Below, in pieces: positions 38,524-48,675 of a stretch of 64,000 bases of DNA. The notes beneath the pieces are model-generated. The model did not search any database. It saw only the letters and a list, made by a program, of their open reading frames with translations, and was not told the origin of the DNA. This DNA comes from Marinobacterium stanieri (GTDB lineage: Bacteria > Pseudomonadota > Gammaproteobacteria > Pseudomonadales > Balneatricaceae), in assembly GCF_900155945.1 (NCBI RefSeq), contig NZ_FTMN01000003.1, positions 434,001 to 498,000 of the forward strand, written 5' to 3'. How positions within the stretch are numbered: position 1 is the first letter of the stretch; each line of letters begins with the position of its first letter. Made by a program: the position numbers and the translations under genes.

Positions 38524-41500
38524 ATGGCCGACAAAAACCTCGAACTCGCACTCAAAATCAAGGCAGACCTCCAGCAGGCAATCCAGCAGGTAAGCCAGCT
38601 GGAAGAAGCTCTGGATAAAACAGTTGCCACCGCTGGCAGTGCTGGTGGCGCCAGTTCTAATGCTGCCAGAGGTATTGGTACCCTTGGAGCTGCTACTGCC
38701 AGTACTGCGCGCCAAACCGCAAATGCCGCTACCAGTACTCGGCGTTATGATGCGGCCTTAGATCAAGCTACTTTGTCTGCTCATCAAATGACGCAGGCAA
38801 ATCGCCAGGTTGGCGGTGGGTTCACTTCCTTGGCTGCGTCGGTCAAAGCGGCCACTTTAACCGTTGCGGCTGGGTTCGGTCTTAACCAAATCATCACTAC
38901 AGCTGATGCCTGGACCGCCTTTCAAAACCGCCTGCGCCTGGTGACTGATACCCAAGAAGAGTTGGGACAAGTTACTCAGGATGTATATGGTGTAGCACGC
39001 TCCACCAGCCAGCAACTTGATTCGACGGCGGCTATTTATCAGCGTTTCGCGCAAAACGCTGATCGATTAAATATTACCCAAGAGCAGACCGCTGCACTGA
39101 CGCTAACAGTAAGTCAGGCCGTTGCAATATCCGGTGGTTCTGCGGCCAGTGCGGAAGCCGCCATGGTCCAATTCGGGCAGGCACTGGCATCAGGAGTCTT
39201 GCGTGGTGAAGAATTCAATTCAGTCATGGAACAAGCGCCGGGTCTTGCTCAGGCATTGGCTGATGGCTTGGGTAAAAATATTGGCCAGCTTCGAGAAATG
39301 GCGAATGCGGGTCAGTTGACGACCGACGTGCTGGTTCAGGCATTGGAATCGGCAGCTGAGGGAGTGACTCAGCAGTTTGGGACCCGTGTAAAACAGGTCT
39401 CTCAATCGGCTACTGAGCTGCATGAGGCACTAACTCGTTTGGTCGGCACACTGAGCACCGAAGCTGGCTCCAGTGAAGGTTTGGCAGATGGCATCACACT
39501 GCTGGCGGATGGGGTCGACCGGCTTACGGAGGGGCTGGATATATTGGGTGTGGCTTTGCAAGTGGCACTCATACTATCAGTTGCACGAGGCGCAGCTGCA
39601 CTTAAAGGTTTATCTGAATCCACTCTGGATAATATCGCCAAGACGCGCGCCAATACTCTGGCGGTTGCTGATCATGCTAAATCACTTGAAGGGGTGGCTG
39701 TCTCGGCCAATCGCGCTGCAGTCGCTGAATTGGAAAGATCAAAAGCTGCTGTAGTGAGTGCACAAGCTGATGTGCAGGCAACCGCTGCTGAAGCGAAACG
39801 TGCTGCTGCGCAGGCGCAAGCAGCCCGAGGTTTGGGGACTCAAGCCGCTCTTGAAGCAAAAGCCACACAAGCAGCCAATGCTCATGCCGCAGCACAAGTG
39901 CGCCTGGATGCGGCTTTGGAAGCTCGGACGGTTGCAACAGGCAGGGCTGCGGCAGCAACTGCTACCCTCACGCAAGCGACCCATGCCAGCACAGCAGCAG
40001 CCACGCAGGCACGTATTGCGAATAGCCTATTCCTTTCCACTCTGAATCGATTGAAGGCGGCAGGTGCCAGTGTTGCCGCTGCCTTGGGTGGTCCTTTTGG
40101 GATAGCTGTAGCGGTTGGTTTATTAGCTACATCGTTCATTGATTTTGGCGCTGATGCTGAAGCGGCTACTCAACGAGTGGAACGGGCGCTGGAAGACCTC
40201 CAGGCACCCTTGGATAAAACGCTCGCCAAACTGGAAAAGATTTCCAAACTGGAGCAGAACCAGGCGCTAAAAAGTATGGCGACTGGCATTGAGCAAATTC
40301 AGAATGAGCGGACAAAATCGGCTCAAGAATTGGCCCAGTTGGCAACTCCTGATGGTGATGCGGGCGGTTGGTTGGGCTCATCTGGACGGGGTGTTCAGGC
40401 AACTGGTTGGTCGACCGAAACCAAAGCGTTACTACTGGAGGTGCGCCAAGCAGCAGCAAAAGCTGCTCAGGGCATACAGGTAGATTTTGACCAGCTGGGG
40501 GAGGCTGTAGAAAGTTCGGGGGACCTCTCAGAACAGACCAAAACAAAGATGCTTGGGCTCATGGAAGCCCTGATCAAAGATGGTCGAAAAGCAGCTGACC
40601 TGACTGGTCGACTGAATGAGCTTAAGGGGGCATTAGACGGCACCGGTGACTCTGCTCAGAGCCTGGCCGCAATCGGTCCATCCGCTGATGCTTTGAAAGC
40701 AGCAGATCAGTACTTGAGTACGCTCCAGCGTCAGTTTGAAGGTTTACAAGACTTAAGTGCTCGCGAACAAGCCTTAGCCTTCCTCCGTAAAAATCAGATC
40801 GACGTCAATTCGGATCTGGCTCAAAACATCCTGGCACTGGCGACTGCCAATGATGCTCTACGTGAATCGCGCGGTACCAGCGAAGATGACTTGAGCCGTG
40901 CTGATCGCATGTCGAAGGTGAATACCGAGCTGGATAACCAGTTGGCGCGCCTTTATATGCTCAAGCCTGAGCGTGAAGCCCAGGTGCAGTTTGACCGCAT
41001 TGAAGAGCAGCTGCTGGGCAACAAGATCACGTTGAGCCAGCAAGAAGCTGCAGCCCTGCAGCAGAAAATTTCACTGATCCGCCAGGCCAACCAGGTGCAG
41101 TCTGAAATGGACCGCATCTATAACGAAACAATCGGCCTGCAGACCCGGTACAACGCTGCTCAGTCGGCTGCCGATCGTCTTCTGTCTCGGGGTGTGATTA
41201 CCCAGGCGCAGTACAACCGTGAGCTGGTAAAGGCCAAGGAAGGCTACCTCAACCAGATCGACCCCATGCGCCAGATAAACCGCCAGATTCAGGACCAGGC
41301 GCGCCTGCTCAAGCTCCCCCAGAAAGAGCGTGAGATCGAAGCCCAGATGATTCAGCTGACCAACCAGCTGCTGCGTGAGGGTATCGATCTGCGTGAGGAT
41401 GAGGCTGCCGCCACTCGACTGCGTGCCCAGCTAGAGAGCAACCAGGCAGCCGGCGAAGCCTATCAGCAACGTGAAAGCATTCGTGCTCTGGTTGAAGGTA

Positions 41501-42534
41501 TGCCGGGGTTCGACCGTCAGATGGACTTCCTGGAGAAGTTTGCCGGTGAGCTGCGCCGCCTATGGGAAGAGACCAATGGTGCTTTGTTGGGTATGGCTGG
41601 CCGCTTGTATGCACTGAACTCGGCTTTTGAGTCAGGCGCCCTGACGGCTGAGTATTACAACAACCAGATTGCACGCCTGAACGTTGAATCCGCAGAGCTA
41701 CTGAACACGCTGGGCTTTGGCAACAATGAGACTGTCTGGGTCGAAGCCCTGGGCCATGTACTGGACGACTTCACCACGATGGCGTCAGGTTTGGCCGATA
41801 TCTTGGGTCGAGGCATGGGCGGCTGGGTGGACGGTCTGGCCGATGGCCTTGCCCGTGCTGCCATTGAAGGTAAAAGCCTGCGCGAAACCCTGGGTGAAGT
41901 CGCACGCACGGTTGCCGTTGATATGCTCCGGGCACTGATCAAACTGGGCATTCAGTGGATGATCAACCGAACACTGGCTGATGCGTCATTAACTGCCAGT
42001 GTTGCCAAGCAGGTGGTTGCGGCCGGCCAAGTTTCCAGTGCCTGGTCACCAGCTGCAGCCCTCGCATCCCTGGCAACCTCCGGTGCTAACGCGACCAGCG
42101 CCAACGCCGCCATTGTCTCCACTATGGCGGTGACCAGCGGCATGGCAAGTCAGGCATTTGCCGAGGGTGGCTACACAGGCCCCGGCAGCAAATATCAGCC
42201 AGCGGGTATTGTGCATGCCGGTGAGTACGTGCAACCCCAGGAACGTATGCGTGAGCCTGGCGCGATGGCGTTCATGGAAGCGTTCCGCCGTGATGGTATG
42301 GACGCACTCCAGCGCTTCCAGGGCTATGCCGACGGCGGTGCTGTATCGGCCGCTACCCTGGCCACACCACCTTCACAAGCTGCCGGGCGTACCCGCGACA
42401 CGATTCAGGTCATCAATGCCATCGACCCGGATGATATGGCGCAAACAGCGCTGTCGACGCCTACGGCTGTACGTCAGATCAAGAACATCGTTAAGGCGGA
42501 AAAGAGCAGCTTCCGCGCGATCCTGGAGAGCTGA
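38524..42534 (+). CDS. Tail tape measure protein
   Basis: 1336 aa; sets tail length and is ejected with DNA. The N-terminal tape-measure domain (residues ~100-310) is recognisable from TTADAWTAFQNRLRLVTDTQEEL, GQALASGVLRGEEFNSVMEQAPGLAQALADGLG. A central alanine-rich coiled coil follows (~380-510), then a hydrophobic segment (~525-545). The C-terminal part has the lambda gpH-like motif AFAEGGYTGPGSKYQPAGIVHAGEYV. At roughly 1.5 angstrom per residue this predicts a long flexible tail, consistent with siphovirus morphology. Confidence 0.94.
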   Translation: MADKNLELALKIKADLQQAIQQVSQLEEALDKTVATAGSAGGASSNAARGIGTLGAATASTARQTANAATSTRRYDAALDQATLSAHQMTQANRQVGGGFTSLAASVKAATLTVAAGFGLNQIITTADAWTAFQNRLRLVTDTQEELGQVTQDVYGVARSTSQQLDSTAAIYQRFAQNADRLNITQEQTAALTLTVSQAVAISGGSAASAEAAMVQFGQALASGVLRGEEFNSVMEQAPGLAQALADGLGKNIGQLREMANAGQLTTDVLVQALESAAEGVTQQFGTRVKQVSQSATELHEALTRLVGTLSTEAGSSEGLADGITLLADGVDRLTEGLDILGVALQVALILSVARGAAALKGLSESTLDNIAKTRANTLAVADHAKSLEGVAVSANRAAVAELERSKAAVVSAQADVQATAAEAKRAAAQAQAARGLGTQAALEAKATQAANAHAAAQVRLDAALEARTVATGRAAAATATLTQATHASTAAATQARIANSLFLSTLNRLKAAGASVAAALGGPFGIAVAVGLLATSFIDFGADAEAATQRVERALEDLQAPLDKTLAKLEKISKLEQNQALKSMATGIEQIQNERTKSAQELAQLATPDGDAGGWLGSSGRGVQATGWSTETKALLLEVRQAAAKAAQGIQVDFDQLGEAVESSGDLSEQTKTKMLGLMEALIKDGRKAADLTGRLNELKGALDGTGDSAQSLAAIGPSADALKAADQYLSTLQRQFEGLQDLSAREQALAFLRKNQIDVNSDLAQNILALATANDALRESRGTSEDDLSRADRMSKVNTELDNQLARLYMLKPEREAQVQFDRIEEQLLGNKITLSQQEAAALQQKISLIRQANQVQSEMDRIYNETIGLQTRYNAAQSAADRLLSRGVITQAQYNRELVKAKEGYLNQIDPMRQINRQIQDQARLLKLPQKEREIEAQMIQLTNQLLREGIDLREDEAAATRLRAQLESNQAAGEAYQQRESIRALVEGMPGFDRQMDFLEKFAGELRRLWEETNGALLGMAGRLYALNSAFESGALTAEYYNNQIARLNVESAELLNTLGFGNNETVWVEALGHVLDDFTTMASGLADILGRGMGGWVDGLADGLARAAIEGKSLRETLGEVARTVAVDMLRALIKLGIQWMINRTLADASLTASVAKQVVAAGQVSSAWSPAAALASLATSGANATSANAAIVSTMAVTSGMASQAFAEGGYTGPGSKYQPAGIVHAGEYVQPQERMREPGAMAFMEAFRRDGMDALQRFQGYADGGAVSAATLATPPSQAAGRTRDTIQVINAIDPDDMAQTALSTPTAVRQIKNIVKAEKSSFRAILES

Positions 42535-42535
42535 T

Positions 42536-43744
42536 ATGCCGCTACCCGAAAACATCGCCGCCATTTTCCCGTATCCGGCCAGCTGGACTGATTCCATTAC
42601 AGAGGGCCGCGAGTACAAAACAGACATCATGCGTAGCCGAGATGGTAAGGAACAACGCCGTGCACTGCGTTCCAAACCGCGTAAAAGTCTTTCATTTGAT
42701 GTGCTCCTGGAAGGCACCGAAGCGTCCAACTTTGATTACCTGATGACAGGATTGCAGCCTCACCGCTGGTTATTGCCGATGTGGCAGCGGCCGCGTCGTT
42801 TGACGACTGCCGTATCAGCCGGCGGCAATACACTCCAGTTCGCGGCCCCGGTGTCGTATGAGCTTCGATCAGGTGATTACCTGGTACTGCATCGCGAGGG
42901 TGCTGAGCCCGAAGCCCAGCAGGTTGATACTGTTTCTGGCGATCGCCTGTCGGTGACTCTGACCGATGTGCTTGAGGCCGATTGGCCAGCACATAGCCAT
43001 GTGTATCCAACGGAAGCGGCTCAGCTGCATAAAGGGAATAGCGGCCGTTACATCACATCTGGCGTGCTCAGAGCCAACATGAATTTCAATTGCCTGGTGG
43101 ATGCACGTGCACCGGTTGAGCCTGAGCTGACATTTGATCTGATGATCGGAGCTTTGGAGGTGCTGACCCATCCCATCAACTGGGTCAACTCACTGGACGT
43201 AGGGTATGACTGGGAGCCGGTGTTGATCGATGCCGATATCGGTCCGACTGCTTATGAAACCGATGGTGACCTGGCATCCCAAACCCGCAAGTGTGAGGTT
43301 CTGACTGAAACCAGCGATGAGGTTGATTGGTGGTTCGCATTTTTCGACCGCTGCCGTGGCCGCCAGGTGCCGTTCTTGATGCCCACGTGGGTCGACTTGG
43401 GTCTGGAAGCACCGGCATCACCGGGTGCCACCTTTGAAGTGCCGGGCACCGCGCTAGGTCTCTACCTGCTGGATAACCCGACCTACACCCATCTGATGCT
43501 ACGCCTCCATAGTGGCAACCAGGCGTATTACGAGATCCAGGCTGTGGCCCCTGACTTCGAGTTAGGTGTCACTGTTATCACCACGGCCGAAAGCTGGGGC
43601 GAGGCTTACAACCCTTGGGAGTGTGTGCAGGCCTGCCTGGTTAACACCTGCAGGCTGGCCAGCGATCGCATGGAAATTAGCTGGGTCACTGATGAAGTGG
43701 CCAAGATCACCTTTGCCGTGAAAACCGTGGAGGACGTGGTGTGA
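42536..43744 (+). CDS. Distal tail protein-like component
   Basis: 402 aa from the ATG at 42536, just after the tape measure stop; the longer open frame starting at 42158 lies inside the tape measure gene and is not coding. Stretches such as IFPYPASWTDSITEGREYKTDIMRSRDGKEQRRALR and the later WDWWFAFFDRCRGRQ-like region resemble the tail protein following the tape measure in B3-type phages. By position it is the distal tail or hub component. Confidence 0.78.
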   Translation: MPLPENIAAIFPYPASWTDSITEGREYKTDIMRSRDGKEQRRALRSKPRKSLSFDVLLEGTEASNFDYLMTGLQPHRWLLPMWQRPRRLTTAVSAGGNTLQFAAPVSYELRSGDYLVLHREGAEPEAQQVDTVSGDRLSVTLTDVLEADWPAHSHVYPTEAAQLHKGNSGRYITSGVLRANMNFNCLVDARAPVEPELTFDLMIGALEVLTHPINWVNSLDVGYDWEPVLIDADIGPTAYETDGDLASQTRKCEVLTETSDEVDWWFAFFDRCRGRQVPFLMPTWVDLGLEAPASPGATFEVPGTALGLYLLDNPTYTHLMLRLHSGNQAYYEIQAVAPDFELGVTVITTAESWGEAYNPWECVQACLVNTCRLASDRMEISWVTDEVAKITFAVKTVEDVV

Positions 43745-44568
43745 GTCATTCTGAGTATTCAGCCACAGGTTATGGCAGCCGCCCGGCTGAACTCTATGAG
43801 TTCCGCTACAGCGATAACCCTGCCGATATCATCCTGTTCACCAGTGCCGACCATGACATCACGATCGGTACCGACACCTATACCTCAATCGCGATTGAGC
43901 GTGACAGCTTCAGTGATGATGGTAACCCGGATGACGGCAACACCCTGAAACTGAGCCTGCCGCGTATCAACCCACTGGCAGACCTCTACCGCATCCAACC
44001 CCCGGAGAAAACGGTCACGGTGAAGATCCGCGCCGTGCAGCTGGATGACCCGGCGCAGCAGCGTCTGAGCATTTGGTCTGGCCGGGTGGTTGCCGTGAGC
44101 TGGGAACATCCAACGTCTGAGGTCGCATGTGAGCGCATTGCTACCTCACTGAAGCGCACCGGTGTCCGTGCCCGGTACCAGCGCCACTGTCGCCACTGCC
44201 ACTATGGCCCAGGTTGTGGCCTCGATCGGGCGACTTATGAAGTACCTGATGTGGTGTCTGCCGTCAGTAATCGCACCTTGCTCACACTACCGGCCGCAGC
44301 GGGCCATGCTGATGGCTACTTCAATGGCGGCATCTTGGCGATCGGAGGCGTGATGCGTCTGATCATTCAACATACCGGTGACCAGGTGAAGGTCAACCGC
44401 CCGATCGTTGGCTTGGATGCGGGGACAGCAGTGTCTCTTTATCCAGGTTGTGATCGATCCGCAGCCACGTGCAAGGACAAGTTCAACAACGTCGAGAACT
44501 ACGGCGGGTTTGATTTCATCCCGACAGACGGCCCCTTCGACGGCAACAACATCAATTCAATTGTGTAG
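43741..44568 (+). CDS. DUF2163/BR0599 tail protein (lambda gpL-like)
   Basis: 275 aa. The C-terminal domain carries the family cysteine pattern: YQRHCRHCHYGPGCGLDRATYEV, then YPGCDRSAATCKDKFNNVENYGGFDFIP. These cysteines correspond to those of lambda tail-tip protein L, which holds a 4Fe-4S cluster. The N-terminal DUF2163 part (ITIGTDTYTSIAIERDSFSDDG...) is intact. Part of the tail tip hub. Confidence 0.9.
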   Translation: MSHSEYSATGYGSRPAELYEFRYSDNPADIILFTSADHDITIGTDTYTSIAIERDSFSDDGNPDDGNTLKLSLPRINPLADLYRIQPPEKTVTVKIRAVQLDDPAQQRLSIWSGRVVAVSWEHPTSEVACERIATSLKRTGVRARYQRHCRHCHYGPGCGLDRATYEVPDVVSAVSNRTLLTLPAAAGHADGYFNGGILAIGGVMRLIIQHTGDQVKVNRPIVGLDAGTAVSLYPGCDRSAATCKDKFNNVENYGGFDFIPTDGPFDGNNINSIV

Positions 44569-44575
44569 GTGAACC

Positions 44576-44809
44576 ATGGGACTGTGGATTCAGTTTGTAA
44601 TCACCTTGGCCATGATGGCGGTCAGCTACATCCTGACGCCCAAGCCCTCACAGCCGAAGATTAACCCGGAAGAGATCTCCAACATCCCAACCGTCCAGGA
44701 AGGCGAAAGCATCCCTGTCCTGTTCGGTACCCGGAACATCAAAGGCGCATCCGTCACCTGGTACGGCGACCTCAGAACCAAGGCAATCAAGGAGAAGACA
44801 GGTAAATGA
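44576..44809 (+). CDS. Small tail-tip protein with N-terminal membrane segment
   Basis: 77 aa: a hydrophobic N-terminus (IQFVITLAMMAVSYILTP) then PQKINPEEISNIPTVQEGES-like and IPVLFGTRNIKGASVTWYGD. It is characteristic of the short protein preceding the large tip protein in B3-like phages. It may plug or tether the tail tip; function not established. Confidence 0.72.
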   Translation: MGLWIQFVITLAMMAVSYILTPKPSQPKINPEEISNIPTVQEGESIPVLFGTRNIKGASVTWYGDLRTKAIKEKTGK

Positions 44810-45000
44810 AGACTGAGCCCGTCGTGACATTCAAGCACCTGCGCGCCTTGAAATACTGCGCTGCCAGCGTGAAGCGTTGGTGTGATCAGCACGATATCGA
44901 CATCCGCCGTTTCCGCGAGGGTGTGCCTATTTCTGAGGTGCGTGCGACGGGCTGCCCCATGGCCATCGCAGCCGCTGATAAAGCTGAGCAGGAGGCTTAA
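44806..45000 (+). CDS. Small tail-region hypothetical protein
   Basis: 64 aa, MKTEPVVTFKHLRALKYCAA, basic with four cysteines and an HTH-like look (VKRWCDQHDIDIRRFREGVP). Four-base overlap with the previous gene and 2 nt before the large tip gene. Conserved position in B3-like phages; function unknown. Confidence 0.65.
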   Translation: MKTEPVVTFKHLRALKYCAASVKRWCDQHDIDIRRFREGVPISEVRATGCPMAIAAADKAEQEA

Positions 45001-45002
45001 CG

Positions 45003-47840
45003 ATGGGTAGCGGGGGTAAGGTTACTACGGGCTACAAGTATTACCTGGGCGTGCACTTCGTGCTGTGCCATGGGCCGATCGACAAGGTTGTGCGGATCGA
45101 AGTTGGCGGCAATGAGGCCTGGCTGGGCGAAGCCGACGCCAGCACGGCCGCGCCGACACGTATCACCATCAACAAGCCAAAGCTGTTCGGCGGTGAGAAG
45201 CGCGAAGGCGGTATCGCCGGCGATATCGACCTCCTGTCAGGCCACCCTGACCAGGCACGAAACGAGTACCTCCTGGATAAGATCGGCTCGGCACTGCTCT
45301 CGGCTTACCGTGGCGTGACCTCTGTAGTGCTGCGCCAGTGTTACCTGGGCGTGAACCCGTACCTGAAGCCCTGGAAGTTTACGGCGCAGCGTATTCATAC
45401 CCGTGGGGATGGGAGTGCGCAGTGGTATGACGAGAAGGCAGCGATTGGAGCGTATACCGACTCAAATACAGATCTTTCTTACTCAGACTCACTGAATTCA
45501 CTTCAGGAGTTTTCCCTCAACAGCGGAACTTGGTCTGCCTTTGATACTCAAGGCGGTATCCTTAACATCATTCCGGTCACCGGGCATGAAACTTCTATCA
45601 TTTCCAAGCCTGTAGGCCCTTACGATGCATTGCTCGGATTCAGGGTTCAATTCAGGGTTAACAGCATAGGGACTGACGATGCAGGCCAGGTAACTATAGG
45701 CCCTATTAATCTCATTCCTTCCCGGCAACTGTATTACGACTCACTGCAGAGAATTACCATAGGCGCTAACTACGCTGCAGCGAGTATTCCTCTTTTAAGT
45801 GGTCCCCCTGAGGTTGGGAAATGGTATGAAATTGAAAGCATGGTGGATGAAGGTGGAAACTCCCAGACAGTAATTTTGCGAAGCGACGGCTTGGAGTTGG
45901 ATCGAGCTGAAAACGTTCCTTATGCCGCCGTAGGCTTCAATTCAATTGTTTTTGGTATGGAGAACACTGGAAACGGAGGTGGCAGCTCTTCGTTTAGGGA
46001 CTTGCAAATATGGGCAACCGTCGATACCTCCTACTCAGACATGAATCCAGCGCATATCATCCGCGAATGTTTGACTGACGGCGTATGGGGCCGAGGCTTA
46101 CCGGAGTCAGAGATCGGGCCATCCTTTGCAATTGCAGCAGATCAACTGTTCGATGAAGGACTCGGGCTGTCATTTTTGTGGTCAGAAGAAGCACCTGTGG
46201 AAGAGTTTGTGAGCGAGGTGCTGCGTCACATCGATGCCGTTCGCTATGAAGACCCTGAAACAGGTTTGCAGGAACTCAAGCTTATCCGTGGTGACTACGA
46301 TATCGGCACCTTGCCGGTACTGGATAGAAGCAACTCGAAGATCACCAAATTTGAAATACCTGCGCTCTCAGAACTGACAAACCAGGTAACGGTAAAGTAC
46401 CACAAGGTAGCGGATGATAACGATGCAGCCATCACTGTTCAGGATACTGCCGCAATCACCATGGCGGGCACGATCATCAACCAAACATATGAGTATCCTG
46501 GAATCACCAACGACACTGTTGCATCTATGGTGGCCCAGCGTGACTTGGCAGCGAACAGCCGACCATTTGCTCGGGGAGCCGTGACAACCAACCGAACAGT
46601 CGCAGACCTAAAGCCAGGCGATGTATTCATCCTTAACGACCCTGATTATGGTGTTGATGCCATGATCTGCAGGGTGGCGAAGCGAAAAGACAACGGCGCA
46701 CTCAATGGGGAGATAGCGTTGGAGTTTGGCGAAGACGTGTTTGGCACTGAGTATTCCATTTTCACCCAGCCCCCAGCTTCTGGTTGGACAGACCCGATCG
46801 GCACTGCAGAAAACTTCCCCCAGCAAACAGCCTTTGAGCTTCCGTATGTTCATCTTGTGCGCAGGCTTGGTGACAGCTACGTATCGGATGTACCTGAAGG
46901 TATTGGCTATGCTGCATTCGTCGGATCTGAACCAACCGCAGTGAATCATATCAACTACGAGCTGTTTATATATCCTACCGGTGCCAACCCTTTGACACAG
47001 GAAGACGAGGCCATTGTTGGTGACTTTGCAGAGGTTGCTTTTGTAACTACAACTGCCTCTCCGATAGAAACGGATGTATCGATTGAGCCGTTCTCTGGGG
47101 TAGAGTCACATTCTGCTGGCGAGTTCGTATTGATTGGTAATGCGGCGGATTCTGCGCGAGAAATAGCAGTGTTAGCTACCGATTTGGACCCCGGTGACAC
47201 CCTGGTTTTTTTGGATCGAGGGACCGCTGACACCAGTCCCAGGGAAATATCTGCAGGCACCGCTCTATATCTCTTCAATGAGGACTATACGTACTCAACC
47301 GAAGAGTTTGCTACAGGGGAATCTGCCAGTGCGTATGCTCTCCCTTCTACAGGGAGAGAGGATTACCAAGGACCGTACACGTACCACCATGTGGATATAG
47401 CCAGTCGCGTACACCTTCCTTACCCTCCCGCGAATGTGAAAGTCGATGGAGTTTACGGATTCACCCCTATTGAAATCAGCAGCAATCAAATTGTGCTGAC
47501 CTGGAATCATCGTGATCGGGTTTTACAATCAAATCTATCGGTCCATTGGTTCATTGAATCTGACTACGGCCCTGAAGCCGGCACCACGTATCGTGTGGAA
47601 GTCGATGCAGTTGATGCCGAAAACAACATACTTCAAGCATCCTATATAGATAGAGACCTCGGTACTGTTTCGACCGAAACTATAGACTTGACAATCGATG
47701 TACCCCCGGCAGGTACACAGTATTTGCATATTCGGCTTTACTCCGTCCGGGGTGGGCTAGATTGCTTGCAGCCTTATGAAACTCAGGTTTCCGTCTTTGA
47801 AGCACCCTTCAACCTAACAGCTGTAAATGTAGGCGCGTAG
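45003..47840 (+). CDS. Large tail tip/receptor-binding region protein with lectin-like insert
   Basis: 945 aa. The N-terminal ~150 residues (GSGGKVTTGYKYYLGVHFVLCHGPIDKVVRIEVGGNEAWLG) and the part from ~345 (MNPAHIIRECLTDGVWGRGL, then phage-tail hub sequence) belong to the B3-type tail tip protein. Between them (~160-345) lies a beta-rich segment with LamG/concanavalin-like features (LNSGTWSAFDTQGGILNIIP, GKWYEIESMVDEGGNSQTVILRSDG, SSSFRDLQIWATVD). The C-terminal ~250 residues are FN3-like. The 3' half is AT-richer than its neighbours, consistent with host-range exchange. Confidence 0.82.
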   Translation: MGSGGKVTTGYKYYLGVHFVLCHGPIDKVVRIEVGGNEAWLGEADASTAAPTRITINKPKLFGGEKREGGIAGDIDLLSGHPDQARNEYLLDKIGSALLSAYRGVTSVVLRQCYLGVNPYLKPWKFTAQRIHTRGDGSAQWYDEKAAIGAYTDSNTDLSYSDSLNSLQEFSLNSGTWSAFDTQGGILNIIPVTGHETSIISKPVGPYDALLGFRVQFRVNSIGTDDAGQVTIGPINLIPSRQLYYDSLQRITIGANYAAASIPLLSGPPEVGKWYEIESMVDEGGNSQTVILRSDGLELDRAENVPYAAVGFNSIVFGMENTGNGGGSSSFRDLQIWATVDTSYSDMNPAHIIRECLTDGVWGRGLPESEIGPSFAIAADQLFDEGLGLSFLWSEEAPVEEFVSEVLRHIDAVRYEDPETGLQELKLIRGDYDIGTLPVLDRSNSKITKFEIPALSELTNQVTVKYHKVADDNDAAITVQDTAAITMAGTIINQTYEYPGITNDTVASMVAQRDLAANSRPFARGAVTTNRTVADLKPGDVFILNDPDYGVDAMICRVAKRKDNGALNGEIALEFGEDVFGTEYSIFTQPPASGWTDPIGTAENFPQQTAFELPYVHLVRRLGDSYVSDVPEGIGYAAFVGSEPTAVNHINYELFIYPTGANPLTQEDEAIVGDFAEVAFVTTTASPIETDVSIEPFSGVESHSAGEFVLIGNAADSAREIAVLATDLDPGDTLVFLDRGTADTSPREISAGTALYLFNEDYTYSTEEFATGESASAYALPSTGREDYQGPYTYHHVDIASRVHLPYPPANVKVDGVYGFTPIEISSNQIVLTWNHRDRVLQSNLSVHWFIESDYGPEAGTTYRVEVDAVDAENNILQASYIDRDLGTVSTETIDLTIDVPPAGTQYLHIRLYSVRGGLDCLQPYETQVSVFEAPFNLTAVNVGA

Positions 47841-47842
47841 AT

Positions 47843-48637
47843 ATGAGCATTCGACTGGACTGGGAAGAGAACAATATTGCCGAGGAAGGCCACCGGGTTT
47901 ACCGTTCAACGTCTCCCTTGGACCCTCTGAATCTGCCTACACCCCTAGCGTCTCTCGGAGAGAACGTAACGTCCTATATAGATGACACCGTGGTAACTGG
48001 CACGCTTTACTATTACAGGGTGAGTGCTTATCGGGGGGCTGCGGAGCGGGTCAGCGAGGAAGTCAGCATACAAGCCGCGTCCACGACTTCTGATAGCTTT
48101 GACCCCGCAGCTATTTCCGCTTCACGCGTATCACTAAGTGACTCAAATAGGACGGTCACCAGTACCACCAACTCATTTTTTGGGGCTCAATCCTCCTTCT
48201 CCTACAGCACGGGCAAAGTATATGTTGAAGGCGTCTGCCCCAGCCTTTCGAACCAGAACGTTATGCTAGGGTTGGCTAGTCCTACGGCGGGTTTCTCCGC
48301 CTCAAGTAGCGACTTGGACGATACGCGATGCTTGGTTTACTACGGACAAGTAGGCGGGTATTGGTGCGACACCACTGTAACTTCAGGACTCGCAACCGCC
48401 GGCCCTGGAGATGTAATCGGCTTGGCAATTGACTTTGATGCGGACACCATGTGGTTTTCAGTGAACGGTGTATGGCAGGACGGAGACCCTACAGGTGACA
48501 CTGGTGGTATCACTATCAGCAACTACATAACCGGCCCTTACCTCATAGTCGGGTGCACATATCACTCAGGCGAGTCTCTGCAATTGAACTTCGGACAGGC
48601 AGCCTATTCGTACCCCCCGCCGACAGGTTTTGCTTAA
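47843..48637 (+). CDS. Tail fibre-like protein with FN3 and SPRY domains
   Basis: 264 aa. Residues ~1-80 form a fibronectin-type III domain (YIDDTVVTGTLYYYRVSAYRGAAERVSEEV). Residues ~110-260 match a SPRY/B30.2 domain: GKVYVEGVCPS, GDVIGLAIDFDADTMWFSVNGVWQ and LQLNFGQAAYSYPPPTGF are characteristic. SPRY domains bind protein surfaces, so it may contact a host receptor. It is the last gene before the right terminus, where fibre genes often lie. No chaperone gene or invertase is present. Confidence 0.8.
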   Translation: MSIRLDWEENNIAEEGHRVYRSTSPLDPLNLPTPLASLGENVTSYIDDTVVTGTLYYYRVSAYRGAAERVSEEVSIQAASTTSDSFDPAAISASRVSLSDSNRTVTSTTNSFFGAQSSFSYSTGKVYVEGVCPSLSNQNVMLGLASPTAGFSASSSDLDDTRCLVYYGQVGGYWCDTTVTSGLATAGPGDVIGLAIDFDADTMWFSVNGVWQDGDPTGDTGGITISNYITGPYLIVGCTYHSGESLQLNFGQAAYSYPPPTGFA

Positions 48638-48675
48638 AACTTTGAAATTCAGTTGGCGATATTGAAAATGTTTTT

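Noticed and set aside
42158-42535. Long N-terminal extension of the distal tail gene
   Set aside because: The open frame enters the tape measure gene by chance; a proper ATG lies at 42536 right after the tape measure stop.
45003-48637. Invertible tail-fibre segment
   Set aside because: No invertase gene and no inverted crossover repeats were found near the fibre genes.
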